The notes under the pieces are model-generated. The model worked only from the letters and a program-made list of their open reading frames with translations. It ran no database searches and was not told where the DNA came from. The position numbers and the translations under genes were made by a program. DNA of 64,000 bases from Rossellomorea orangium (GTDB lineage: Bacteria; Bacillota; Bacilli; Bacillales; Bacillaceae_B), in NCBI RefSeq assembly GCF_019334305.1, contig NZ_JAHWGH010000008.1, forward strand, positions 353,881 through 417,880, read 5' to 3'. The first letter of the stretch is position 1; each line of letters opens with the position of its first letter. Positions 17,367 through 25,839 of this stretch are shown piece after piece.

Positions 17367-19346
17367 ATGAAATTTCTCATCTATCCGATTAAATTGATAT
17401 TCTATTATATTCTTGGTCTGTTTGGGATTTTAGCCGTGAGTATAGCACCTGAAGTGTTCAGGGAGAGGGGGCTGTACAATGTTGTAGGGTACCTTGAGGA
17501 ATTTGTGAAATTTATCTTTATATTCCTCGATGGGGCGAATTGGAGTTATTCGTACAAAGGTATCACCGTCAGTTTTCTGGATATGCTTTGGGGTCCATAT
17601 GTATATTCCCTGCAGATTGTAGGGGGGGCGTTGGGAATAGGGCTTGGTATTGCCTTCATCCTTACCATCTTCACCGTATTTTTACCACGTCCTGTCACTT
17701 CTGTACTTAAGAAGGGTTTAAACCTGTTAGAGACTGTGCCGGATTTGATGTTTGCGTTCATGCTCCAGTTATTAATTGTCTATGTGTTTAAATATTTCGG
17801 AGTAGAACTGATGAACTTTGCAGAATACGGTGAGGAAAAAGTCTTCCTTGCCCCGATGATTACGTTATCCATCATTCCGATGATTTCATTCTTCCGGATC
17901 ATGCTCTTTATTATGGAAGAAGAGCTGCTCAAGCCCCATATTGAATTCGCTCAAAGTAAAGGGATGTCGAAGGGCAGGATTCTGTTTTCACATGTGCTGA
18001 AAAATATATCCCCGAGTCTGTTTTATCATGGAAAGTTAATCATTTGGGGACTGTTGTCCAGCTTATTCATCATTGAAACGATTTTCAATATGAAAGGGAT
18101 CACCTATTATATCATTCAAGATTTCAGACCAATGGTAATTGCCATCTCATTAATCATGATCTTCACACCTTTTTTTGTCGTGTATCAGGGAGTATACCTG
18201 TGGATCAACCATGAGAGCAGTGAAGATCACACGAAATATAAACGGGATAAAACAAAGTGGACAGAATGGAAGATATGGGGCATTCTTTCGACCATTCGAA
18301 AGCTATGGTGGCAACATATGCATAATGGTAAGTTTGCCATCGGGTTCAGCGTGATTTTTGGTTTGATTGCTGCGAGCTTCATCTATTCAACGGTGAAAGA
18401 AGAGCCGATCAAACAAATTCAATTCATGAAGAATGACGAGGGCAGGATCATCAGTGCCCCCCCACATAAACCATTCGGAGACATGATCCTCGGATCGGAC
18501 TTCTTCGGTTACAGTATTCTTGATCAGCTTATTGTAGGAGCCAAGTATACCCTGCTATTTGCCTTGATAGTAGCTTCTTTACGGGTAATTGGCGGATTCT
18601 ATCTTGGTATTGCCTATCATTTTCACTTGAAAGAAAGCAGGAAGAATTGGCTTGATCGAATGGTTGATTCCGTACACTTCCTTCCTTTAAGTCTTATCGC
18701 CTATCTTCTTTTAAGGCCTGTCCTATGGGGGCTGCCTGTTTTAGGCTGGGACCACTCGATATTTGAACGACTCGTATTTGAAGCAGTCGTGTTAACGATT
18801 CTCGTATTGCCTTTAACCACGGTATTGATCGGTAATGAGATGAAACTAATAGGAAAGCAGGATTTTGTCCTCTCAGCGAAACTATTGGGAGGGAGCAATA
18901 AACATCTGCTCTGGACGCATCTCTTCCCTCACCTGGCTCCGAGGCTGTTTATCATATGGGGGCAGCAGTTTATCCAAACGCTGCTCATCCTCGTCCATCT
19001 AGGATTATTTCATCTCTTCCTGGGAGGGACGATCATAACTGGAGGGCTTGTGCCGGATCCGCCGAAATCAGGGACGTTTGAATGGTCGGGTTTGATCAGC
19101 TCCACGAAGAATTCGCTTATGACAGGCAAGTACTGGATTGTCATTGCTCCGTTAGTCGCCTTCATGATTGCCATCATCGCCATGCAGCTGATCGTACAGG
19201 GCGTGAAGGAGATCCAGCAAACGAAAGTCGGGGTCCTTGTGAACAACAAGCCGATCAAGGCGAAACGCGCATTAGTTAAGAAGAAAGCGAACATTCCAGC
19301 GGTGGAAGATTTCCAATTTATCCACCGTCAAACGTTTAAAGGATAA
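17367..19346 (+). CDS. fused ABC transporter permease (DppB-DppC-like)
   Basis: A 659-residue protein joining two binding-protein-dependent permease domains. The N half (about residues 70-290) ends with the ATPase-contacting loop AQSKGMSKGRILFSHVLKN and is OppB/DppB-like; the C half (about 330-620) has LGGSNKHLLWTHLFPHLAPR and is OppC/DppC-like. No ATP-binding or substrate-binding gene is adjacent, so its partners must be encoded elsewhere. AAAGGGGAT precedes ATG 17367. It is followed 13 bp later by the helix-hairpin-helix gene, likely in the same transcript. Peptide-type substrate is inferred only. Confidence 0.8.
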   Translation: MKFLIYPIKLIFYYILGLFGILAVSIAPEVFRERGLYNVVGYLEEFVKFIFIFLDGANWSYSYKGITVSFLDMLWGPYVYSLQIVGGALGIGLGIAFILTIFTVFLPRPVTSVLKKGLNLLETVPDLMFAFMLQLLIVYVFKYFGVELMNFAEYGEEKVFLAPMITLSIIPMISFFRIMLFIMEEELLKPHIEFAQSKGMSKGRILFSHVLKNISPSLFYHGKLIIWGLLSSLFIIETIFNMKGITYYIIQDFRPMVIAISLIMIFTPFFVVYQGVYLWINHESSEDHTKYKRDKTKWTEWKIWGILSTIRKLWWQHMHNGKFAIGFSVIFGLIAASFIYSTVKEEPIKQIQFMKNDEGRIISAPPHKPFGDMILGSDFFGYSILDQLIVGAKYTLLFALIVASLRVIGGFYLGIAYHFHLKESRKNWLDRMVDSVHFLPLSLIAYLLLRPVLWGLPVLGWDHSIFERLVFEAVVLTILVLPLTTVLIGNEMKLIGKQDFVLSAKLLGGSNKHLLWTHLFPHLAPRLFIIWGQQFIQTLLILVHLGLFHLFLGGTIITGGLVPDPPKSGTFEWSGLISSTKNSLMTGKYWIVIAPLVAFMIAIIAMQLIVQGVKEIQQTKVGVLVNNKPIKAKRALVKKKANIPAVEDFQFIHRQTFKG

Positions 19347-19359
19347 GGAGGCGAATCAG

Positions 19360-19821
19360 GTGAGTAGAAAGAGTCCGAAACTTCCATTGACGGATAAAGA
19401 AAGGTCTGCCCTTCGGAAAGGGAAGATTCGACTGGGTGATCTGCATGGCCAATCTCCAGAGCATCTTAAGGAGGTACTGGGAATCTCTATAGGAAGAGCC
19501 CGTTACTTAGTCGGTATGTCCATTTTTCAACAAATCCCATCCATTGGACCCAATATGGCTCATAACGTGGTAGAGGATCTGGGGTTTTATACGTTCGAGG
19601 AAATAATGGATGAGAAGGGGGAAGACCTCATCATCGATTTAGAAAAGAAATACGGCGTCTGGATGGACCCCTGCGTCGAAGACTCACTCAGATGTGTCGT
19701 CCACCATGCAAACCATCCGGATAGCACCAAGAACTGGTGGGACTTCACCGCACAAAGAAAAACCCACCGCCAGACCCACGGATACCCAAAAGACCGCCCC
19801 ACGAAAGCCTGGGATCAATAG
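19360..19821 (+). CDS. helix-hairpin-helix protein (Cdd1/pathogenicity-locus family)
   Basis: A 153-residue protein resembling the Cdd1-type family: two helix-hairpin-helix-like segments (LKEVLGISIGRARYLVG and FQQIPSIGPNMAHNVVEDLG) followed by a cysteine-containing C-terminal part (DPCVEDSLRCVVHHA...NWWDFTAQR). Such domains usually bind DNA without sequence preference, but the function of this family is not known. The start is GTG 19360 with AAGGAGG 8 bp upstream. The stop codon abuts the inverted repeat at 19821. Confidence 0.75.
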   Translation: MSRKSPKLPLTDKERSALRKGKIRLGDLHGQSPEHLKEVLGISIGRARYLVGMSIFQQIPSIGPNMAHNVVEDLGFYTFEEIMDEKGEDLIIDLEKKYGVWMDPCVEDSLRCVVHHANHPDSTKNWWDFTAQRKTHRQTHGYPKDRPTKAWDQ

Positions 19822-19903
19822 GTCCGTCCCTCCTACATTCAAAGCCGGGAAGCGAAAACACGCTTCCCGGCTTTCTTTTATGCTGATTTTTGAGGGACGG
19901 ACC
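19821..19903. repeat. nested inverted repeat GGTCCGTCCCTC with internal terminator
   Basis: Outer arms GGTCCGTCCCTC (19821-19832) and GAGGGACGGACC (19892-19903) are perfect inverse complements. They enclose a 14-bp terminator hairpin, AAAGCCGGGAAGCG (19841-19854)/CGCTTCCCGGCTTT (19861-19874), followed by CTTTT, which ends the upstream gene pair. The outer arms belong to the dispersed GGTCCGTCCC family. Confidence 0.8.
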
Positions 19904-19958
19904 TCATATGTATATCCCGTTCAAAATGGACATTATAAGTGGAAAGGAGTGATGTGAG

Positions 19959-20744
19959 ATGAAAATCCTGCTAATCAGTTTACTAATGTCTTTTACTATT
20001 CAAACATCTGCATCAGCAAGAAACATCCTTCCCCTTCCGGCTCATCACAATGAACTCGCGATTGTAATAGATGACTTGGGGAATGACATGAAAGGAACAG
20101 AAGAAATTCTGAGCCTTCCCGTTACATTGACGATAGCCGTCATGCCGTTTCTGCCCACTACCAGGGCAGACGCTGAAAAGGCTCACCAAAATGGACACGA
20201 GGTCATCATCCATCTTCCCATGGAACCGATGACCGGGAAAGCGAGCTGGCTAGGTCCGGGGGCCATTACGACTTCCCTTACGGATGAAGAAATAAGAAAG
20301 AGGGTGGAGGGTGCGATCGAAGAGGTGCCTTATGCAGTGGGCGTCAACCATCATATGGGTTCGAAGGCTACTGCAGATGAACGCGTCATGCGGATCGTAC
20401 TGGGCATATGCAAAGAGAAGGGATTATTTTATCTTGATAGTAAGACAACAGGGAAGAGCGTGATCCCTAAACTGGCCAAAGAGTTGGGGGTGCCGTACCT
20501 TGAGAACGAATTATTCTTTGATGATGTCTATACGATCCAGCATATCGGAAAGCAGGCGAGGCTTTTGTCAAAAGAATTGGATAGTGACGATGCAACCATT
20601 GCGATCGGACATGTGGGGGTCACAGGAATGAAGGTGGCCACCATGTTAAAGGAATTCCTTCCCCTTTATGAGAAGAAGGCCTCAATCGTACCACTATCAG
20701 ATCTCATACCGGAGTATCATTTGATTGATGAGAGCATGCCTTGA
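19959..20744 (+). CDS. divergent polysaccharide deacetylase (YibQ-like)
   Basis: A 261-residue exported protein with a short signal peptide (LLISLLMSFTIQTSASA) and a divergent polysaccharide deacetylase fold (DUF610): LAIVIDDLGND at the first strand, HEVIIHLPMEP, AVGVNHHMGSKATAD and GLFYLDSKTT are the family blocks. The VIDD and NHHMGS residues take the place of the classic metal ligands; activity is unproven. AAAGGAGTGATG precedes ATG 19959. No partner genes are adjacent. Confidence 0.85.
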   Translation: MKILLISLLMSFTIQTSASARNILPLPAHHNELAIVIDDLGNDMKGTEEILSLPVTLTIAVMPFLPTTRADAEKAHQNGHEVIIHLPMEPMTGKASWLGPGAITTSLTDEEIRKRVEGAIEEVPYAVGVNHHMGSKATADERVMRIVLGICKEKGLFYLDSKTTGKSVIPKLAKELGVPYLENELFFDDVYTIQHIGKQARLLSKELDSDDATIAIGHVGVTGMKVATMLKEFLPLYEKKASIVPLSDLIPEYHLIDESMP

Positions 20745-20799
20745 CCGTTTGCCATTCGAAGTCAATTGTAAAACTTCCGTTAATCGAATGCTTATTTAT

Positions 20800-20827
20800 T
20801 TGTGAAAAGATCACTCTCCCTTATAAT
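20800..20827 (+). promoter_or_regulatory. sigma-A promoter of SDR gene
   Basis: TTGTGA (20800-20805), 16-bp spacer, TATAAT (20822-20827), 27 bp before the start codon. Confidence 0.6.
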
Positions 20828-20854
20828 CAGTAGGTAAGAAGGAGATGATTCGAT

Positions 20855-21610
20855 ATGGATTATGCAATTGTGACAGGAGCAACAAGGGGATTAGGGGAAT
20901 CCGTCGCCAGGCTGTTTATAGAGAAAGGCATTGGCGTGATGAATATTTCCCGTACGGATAATAGCAGTTTACAGAAGCTTGCCGGGGAAAATGAAGTGTT
21001 CTATGAATTCTTTCCATGTGATCTTTCACAGCCAAGCCAAACAGAAGCCGTTTTCCGTGAAGTGGGCACTAAGGTGTTTGGGTCTGAAGCAGAGAAGATT
21101 TATGTCGTGCAAAATGCCGGTGTGGTGACCCCGATCGATCCGTCTGGTGAAGTGGATAACGAAGCACTTGAAACGAGCGTGCATGTTAATTTACTGTCTC
21201 CTATGATTGCCACCAATGAGATGATCAAAGCAGCCAAAGGATCAGATTCGAAAATGATCATGGTCAACATCAGCTCAGGAGCAGGAAGCCGTCCCGTATA
21301 TGGATGGAGCACCTATTGTGCAACGAAAGCGGGAATCAATATGCTGACGGAAACGGTGAGCCTGGAACTTTCCAATAAGCATAGCCGACATCAGGTGATC
21401 GCATTCAGTCCAGGGGTGATGGATACGGATATGCAGGGGGAAATCCGTTCTTCCTCTAAAGAATCCTTCGCGGATGTTGAATCATTCCAACGTTACAAAG
21501 ACGAGGGGATGCTCCGCAGCACGGACACGGTTGCTGGTGCTCTACTGAATCTCATTACCGAGGGTGATATCGAAAGCGGCAAGCTATATCATGTGAATGA
21601 TTTGTTATAA
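20855..21610 (+). CDS. short-chain dehydrogenase, benzil/sepiapterin reductase type (YueD-like)
   Basis: NADP-dependent carbonyl reductase of the SDR superfamily. TGATRGLGES is the nucleotide-binding loop, VQNAGVVTP replaces the NNAG strand, and the catalytic set is S in NISSGAG with YCATK (Y-x3-K). FSPGVMDTDMQ and IRSSSKESF closely follow the pattern of B. subtilis YueD, an (S)-benzoin-forming benzil reductase, so a similar activity is likely, though the natural substrate is unknown. 251 residues; AAGGAGATGA before ATG 20855. Confidence 0.88.
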   Translation: MDYAIVTGATRGLGESVARLFIEKGIGVMNISRTDNSSLQKLAGENEVFYEFFPCDLSQPSQTEAVFREVGTKVFGSEAEKIYVVQNAGVVTPIDPSGEVDNEALETSVHVNLLSPMIATNEMIKAAKGSDSKMIMVNISSGAGSRPVYGWSTYCATKAGINMLTETVSLELSNKHSRHQVIAFSPGVMDTDMQGEIRSSSKESFADVESFQRYKDEGMLRSTDTVAGALLNLITEGDIESGKLYHVNDLL

Positions 21611-21618
21611 AAGAGAAG

Positions 21619-21647
21619 CAGATTCCGGGAACGGGATCTGTTTTTTT
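21619..21647 (+). terminator. intrinsic terminator after SDR gene
   Basis: CAGATTCC (21619-21626) pairs with GGGATCTG (21633-21640), followed by seven T. Confidence 0.85.
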
Positions 21648-21748
21648 GACCGGTTTGTAGTGAAACATGGCCGATGGAAGAGTGATTCACTCCTTTTAAA
21701 AGGAATAAACTGGGTTATATTAAGCAAGTGGGAATAGTTGAGCAGTTA

Positions 21749-21820
21749 ATTGCGTCGTTTTCATGAGTGATTGCGTCTTTCTCAGCATAATTGCGTCATT
21801 TTTTGATTAATTGCGTATTT
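21749..21820 (+). repeat. tandem array of ATTGCGTCnTTTT units, period 20-21 bp (four copies)
   Basis: Units start at 21749, 21770, 21790 and 21810 (spacing 21, 20, 20). Each is ATTGCGTC, a variable base, then mostly T; the last unit is ATTGCGTA. The 7-8 bp between units are not conserved. It lies in the 312-bp gap between the SDR gene and the convergent nhaC-type gene, outside both terminators. The same unit forms a five-copy array at 55742-55831 on the other strand. Confidence 0.85.
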
Positions 21821-21881
21821 TACCAAATATATACATAATTAAATGAACCCAACACATCCTCCAATACACTTGCCATAATAG

Positions 21882-21914
21882 AAAAAGAGACAAACCCAAA
21901 GGATTTGTCTCTTT
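21882..21914 (-). terminator. intrinsic terminator of metT-like gene
   Basis: Minus-strand stem AAAGAGACAAA/TTTGTCTCTTT (plus positions 21884-21894 and 21904-21914) followed by a T-rich tract. Confidence 0.85.
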
Positions 21915-21922
21915 CCAACCAA

Positions 21923-23242
21923 TTATGAAGAACGGACAGGATCTCCATCAGGTGCCCTATGTCGAGTGAACTTCGGAAGGGCGAACTGAATCGCAATCAA
22001 TCCGCAAATCGCAATCAATACAGGATAGAAGGCATATGGGATGATGCTGATCGGCGATATACCGGCTACTTCTGCCACGAGCAATGCCTGTGCCCCGTAT
22101 GGGATCAAGCCTTGAACGGCACAAGAGAAAATATCCAAGATACTCGCTGATTTACGGGCATCCACACCATATTTATCACTAAGAGTTTTAGCCAGTGGAC
22201 CTGCGATGATGATTGAAATGGTGTTATTCGCTGTGCAAAGATTCGTCGAGCTGACTAACCCCGCTGTTGCAAGCTGTGCTCCCTGAGGGGATTTAATCTT
22301 GCGGGTGGCGAGATAAAGGATCGCCTGAATCCCCCCGTTATGACGGATCAACTCGACTACTCCACCAATCATGATCGAAAGGATCACAATCTCTGCCATC
22401 CCAGTCATTCCGTCGGCTACACTGACGAAATAACTGGAAAGGGTAAAGCTTCCATCCACGAATCCGATGAACCCTGCTAACAGGATCCCGCCTAACAGGA
22501 CGACAAATACGTTCAAACCTGCAAGCGCCCCGATTATGACTCCGAGGTAAGGAATGATTTTTACCCAATCAAAACTTTCTGCTTGTACAGAGGATGGAGT
22601 CCCCATGGTTAGAATAAAAAGAATGACCATGGTGACGATCGCTGCCGGTAATACAATGAAGAAGTTCACTTTGAATTTGTCCTTCATCTCCGTTTTCTGG
22701 GTACGGACAGCGGCAATGGTCGTATCAGAGATGAATGATAAGTTATCCCCAAACATTGCTCCTCCGATGACAGTGGCCATGGTCAGGGCCATTGAAATAT
22801 CTGCGCCGGAACTGATTCCTACTCCAATCGGTGCCAGTGCTGCAATTGTACCCATGGACGTTCCCATTGATAAGGAAATGAAAGCGGCGATGATGAATAA
22901 TCCAACAATGATCAAGTTCCCCGGAAGCACGGATAGAGCGAAGTTGACGGTTGAATCAACGGCTCCCATCTTTTCAGCCACACCGGAAAACGCACCTGCC
23001 AATAAGAAGATAAAGACCATTATCATAATATCCGGGTGTCCGGCTCCTTTAGCGAACCGTTCAATCTTCGCTGTCAACGTCTCTTTTCGGTTCATCAAGA
23101 GTGCCACAACGGATGCAATGATGATGGAAACGAGTACAGGGAACGCATAGAAGTCTCCTGAGATAATGCCTGCTCCCAGGAACAGTGATACAAATATGAT
23201 CAAGGGCAATAAAGCCAATAAATTTCCTTTTTCTTGATTCAT
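21923..23242 (-). CDS. metT: NhaC-family transporter, probable methionine transporter MetT
   Basis: A 439-residue integral membrane protein of the NhaC Na+/H+ antiporter superfamily with about 11 helices; MGTSMGTIAALAPIG, GGAMFGDNLSFISDTT and SSTNLCTANNTISI are superfamily blocks. The S-box riboswitch directly upstream points to methionine or a related compound as substrate; NhaC-type proteins under S-box control have been predicted as the methionine transporter MetT. The start is ATG 23242 with AAAGGAG before it, not the longer frame running back into the terminator hairpin. Substrate is inferred from regulation only. Confidence 0.82.
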   Translation of the reverse strand: MNQEKGNLLALLPLIIFVSLFLGAGIISGDFYAFPVLVSIIIASVVALLMNRKETLTAKIERFAKGAGHPDIMIMVFIFLLAGAFSGVAEKMGAVDSTVNFALSVLPGNLIIVGLFIIAAFISLSMGTSMGTIAALAPIGVGISSGADISMALTMATVIGGAMFGDNLSFISDTTIAAVRTQKTEMKDKFKVNFFIVLPAAIVTMVILFILTMGTPSSVQAESFDWVKIIPYLGVIIGALAGLNVFVVLLGGILLAGFIGFVDGSFTLSSYFVSVADGMTGMAEIVILSIMIGGVVELIRHNGGIQAILYLATRKIKSPQGAQLATAGLVSSTNLCTANNTISIIIAGPLAKTLSDKYGVDARKSASILDIFSCAVQGLIPYGAQALLVAEVAGISPISIIPYAFYPVLIAICGLIAIQFALPKFTRHRAPDGDPVRSS

Positions 23243-23281
23243 GCCTAACACTCCTTTGTCGTCGTAATAAGAAAAAAACCA

Positions 23282-23437
23282 AATAAAAAAACCTCTTCCA
23301 ACATAAGAAGAGGTTTCATTCAAACGAAACACTCCTCTTATCTTTCAAGCATTACACTTGCTGGATGTGGCACAGCACTCTATATGAGTCCGCTGCCGAG
23401 ACATCTTTGGGCCAGTCCCTCCGTCTCTCTGGATAAG
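23282..23437 (-). promoter_or_regulatory. SAM-I (S-box) riboswitch
   Basis: On the minus strand the aptamer runs from CTTATC (plus 23437) to GATAAG (plus 23337). It carries the S-box core GGAGGGACTGGCCC, then TCGGCAGC, and GTGCCACATCC-type pairing, closing with GAAAGATAAG. The expression platform is a terminator, AAACCTCTTC/GAAGAGGTTT (plus 23289-23298 and 23307-23316) with a T-run. High S-adenosylmethionine should stop transcription before the gene. Confidence 0.94.
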
Positions 23438-23475
23438 AAGATATGTTATTTAGTTGATTTAAAATATACTTACAT

Positions 23476-23504
23476 ACTTTAAAGGGTTTAATTAAAAAAG
23501 TCAA
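23476..23504 (-). promoter_or_regulatory. sigma-A promoter of the S-box leader
   Basis: Minus-strand TTGACT (plus 23499-23504), 17-bp spacer, TAAAGT (plus 23476-23481), about 40 bp before the aptamer. Confidence 0.65.
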
Positions 23505-23675
23505 ACCGGAAATATTTTCAAACTAAAGCGGAGTTGCTTGTGGGGACTGGGTGGCGCAGCCGGTTGTCGCATTCATGAACCATGACTTTATCCATAAAAA
23601 GGCATAAACTCATAGACAATTGCCCGGTCAAGGTCTACTATAAAATAGACAAAAAACATCTTGGGGGATACGGAA

Positions 23676-24848
23676 GTGGAAAGAACAGTACGAAATCAAA
23701 TTTTCACGTTACAAGGTTTTTATTTATTGACGTTTTTCGGGGTGGGGAGCCTCTACCCTTTACTCAGTGTGTATTTAAGTGAAAGCGTAGGACTGAACGG
23801 TTATCAAATTGGGACCATCATGTCCGTTGGTCCCATCATGATGATCTTCTTTCAGCCGATATGGGGGATGGTAAGCGACACAACCAACCGTCCAACCCTT
23901 GTGTTAGGAATGACTTCTTTAATAGCGGGTATCTTTGCCCTTGGTTACTTGTTCATGGACTTCTACTATGGGTTGCTGATCGTTGCGATTTTGGTTGCGA
24001 TCTTCCAAAGTGCCATCATTCCTGTTTCGGATAGCATCAGTCTGAAGTACACAAGTAAAGTCCGGTATAACTACGGAAATATCCGTCTGTTTGGATCTCT
24101 CGGATTCGGAATTGCGGTCTTCATCATGGGAAGGCTTTCGGAGGGGTTCATCGGACCAACGATCATTTTCTACTCGTTCTTTATCTGCCTGGTCCTTTCA
24201 GGATTCCTCTCCTTCCGTTTTCCAAAAGAGAGAGCGGCTGCTAAGCTCGACTTAAAAGCGGGGATGAAGGAATTATTTACGATGAAGAAATTTCTGATCT
24301 TCCTGGCCGTAACCTTTTTGGTGTTCGGACCGAATTTAGCCAACAATGTTTATTTTGGGCTATTTGTAGAAAATTCCGGTGGTACGTACGCTGGAATTGG
24401 CCTCGCGTTTTTAATCGCCGTATTATCTGAAGTACCGTTCATGAGGATTGCAGGAGGGTGGATTGATAAGTTTGGTCTCCTGACCGTCGCAGCTCTTGCA
24501 GGTGCCGCTTCCATGATCCGATGGCTGTTTTACTTCACGGAACCAAGTCTTTGGCTCGTATACTCTTCGGCAGTGATGCAGGGTCTTGCCATCGGCTTAT
24601 TCATTCCCGCAGGACTGCGTTACATTAAAGAAATCACACCGGCTCACATAACCGCCACAGCCGTCACCGTATATTCTGCCATCGGGAACGGTCTCGGTAA
24701 TTGGTTCAGCACCTTTGTCGGAGGGTTCATCTATGAAACTTACTCCATATACACGGTGTACCTATTCTTTGCTGTACTATCACTTATAGGTATCCTCCTA
24801 TGCTTCGTTCTCATGAAAGAAGAGAAGAAGAACGCATTGGCCTATTAA
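23676..24848 (+). CDS. MFS transporter (YwbF/PPP-family-like)
   Basis: A 390-residue major facilitator with 12 predicted helices. The family loop GMVSDTTNRP lies between helices 2 and 3, and a second such loop (GGWIDKFGLL) begins the C-terminal half; the N terminus (FTLQGFYLLTFFGVGSLYPLLS) resembles the nucleoside/phenylpropionate (LacY-like) branch. GTG 23676 follows GGGGGA at 23663-23668; TTG 23661 overlaps that site. Substrate unknown. The 23505-23660 stretch upstream has a GC-rich segment I could not assign. Confidence 0.8.
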   Translation: MERTVRNQIFTLQGFYLLTFFGVGSLYPLLSVYLSESVGLNGYQIGTIMSVGPIMMIFFQPIWGMVSDTTNRPTLVLGMTSLIAGIFALGYLFMDFYYGLLIVAILVAIFQSAIIPVSDSISLKYTSKVRYNYGNIRLFGSLGFGIAVFIMGRLSEGFIGPTIIFYSFFICLVLSGFLSFRFPKERAAAKLDLKAGMKELFTMKKFLIFLAVTFLVFGPNLANNVYFGLFVENSGGTYAGIGLAFLIAVLSEVPFMRIAGGWIDKFGLLTVAALAGAASMIRWLFYFTEPSLWLVYSSAVMQGLAIGLFIPAGLRYIKEITPAHITATAVTVYSAIGNGLGNWFSTFVGGFIYETYSIYTVYLFFAVLSLIGILLCFVLMKEEKKNALAY

Positions 24849-24859
24849 TAAAGAAATGG

Positions 24860-24892
24860 CAGGCATCCAGTACTCAGGGTGCCTGTTTTTTT
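24860..24892 (+). terminator. intrinsic terminator after MFS gene
   Basis: CAGGCA (24860-24865) pairs with TGCCTG (24880-24885), then seven T. The AT-rich stretch 24893-25129 shows nothing else I can support. Confidence 0.85.
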
Positions 24893-25129
24893 ATGTAAAA
24901 GGAAGGATTTTCCTTATTTTGTATCGAAGTAAATATAAGAGAAGGATCTCTTTCTAACCCTCCATGTAAAAAAAAACACCACGGAAGGTTTCGACTTTAT
25001 GAAATTGTGGTACAAAAAGGATAAGTCATACATTGATATTTATATAAATACACGTTAAAATAATATTATTAGAAAATTCTTTCAATTAAACAGAGAAACT
25101 CATAAAATATATATAAAGGGGATAATAAA

Positions 25130-25402
25130 ATGGAAAACACATTCGTTTACTCAAAAGAGAATGCAAACCTTGGAGATACAGTTCAATTTAAAAGAAAGAA
25201 ACACGTCATCAACGGCATCGTCACAACGCTAAGAGAAAATACCGTCATTGTTAAAATGGATAGGGATTTTGCAAAGAAGCTGGATTTGCCGGATGATCAA
25301 ACCGTTGTGGCTCATAAAAACTACGTGGTGATTGAACGAGCGGAAAACGATTCACAGCCCGTATTTGTCTATGATGGGTGGAATAGCGCATTAAAAGCTT
25401 AA
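25130..25402 (+). CDS. DUF2187-family protein (YkvS-like)
   Basis: A 90-residue cytoplasmic protein of the DUF2187 family, small SH3/KOW-like beta-barrels: LGDTVQFKRKKHVINGIVTTLRENTVIV is the typical core with GDxVxFK followed by a G-x-V turn, then VAHKNYVVI. Function unknown. AAAGGGGATAA precedes ATG 25130. Monocistronic, with a long hairpin downstream. Confidence 0.8.
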   Translation: MENTFVYSKENANLGDTVQFKRKKHVINGIVTTLRENTVIVKMDRDFAKKLDLPDDQTVVAHKNYVVIERAENDSQPVFVYDGWNSALKA

Positions 25403-25420
25403 TTTCTCAACAAAATAAAA

Positions 25421-25472
25421 AGCCCTGACCCAACTTCACCAGGAAAATGGATAGTTGTGAGTCAGGGTTATT
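25421..25472. terminator. bidirectional terminator
   Basis: CCCTGAC (25423-25429) and CAACT (25431-25435) pair with AGTTG (25453-25457) and GTCAGGG (25461-25467); A-rich and T-rich flanks on both sides. Shared by two convergent genes. Confidence 0.75.
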
Positions 25473-25497
25473 TATGTTGTCTGAAATGAGGTTAGGC

Positions 25498-25755
25498 TTA
25501 TGTTAACCGCCTAACGTATTCTTCAACCATTTCCGAAGTGACAATTTTTCTTTGAGGAACCACACCTTGACGGGCAAGGACATTTATCTCATTTGTCACT
25601 TGGTTGATGCGCTCAGTTGTAAACGGCTTCCCCGCTGAACACAGCTGAACCGCTTCATCAATCGCGCTTTCCCTTTTTTCATCCAGCCTTAAGAATTGCT
25701 GAACCAGCTGGTTTTGCTTGTTGGAATGCTTGGAAATTTCTTTATGAACACTCAT
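25498..25755 (-). CDS. DUF2533-family protein (YpbS-like)
   Basis: An 85-residue, highly charged, mainly helical protein: SVHKEISKHSNKQNQLVQQF at the N terminus and NEINVLARQGVVPQRKIVT before the C-terminal helix match the Bacillus YpbS/DUF2533 pattern. No catalytic motif, signal or membrane segment is visible. AGAGGAATG precedes ATG 25755. It lies 84 bp downstream of the cls gene in the same orientation with no strong terminator between, so they may be co-transcribed. Function unknown. Confidence 0.75.
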   Translation of the reverse strand: MSVHKEISKHSNKQNQLVQQFLRLDEKRESAIDEAVQLCSAGKPFTTERINQVTNEINVLARQGVVPQRKIVTSEMVEEYVRRLT

Positions 25756-25839
25756 GATTTCATTCCTCTCTATTCAATAGCAGATTACCTCTATTATGCC
25801 TTTTTCCCGCACCTCATGGCAATGTCGAAACACCCCTTT

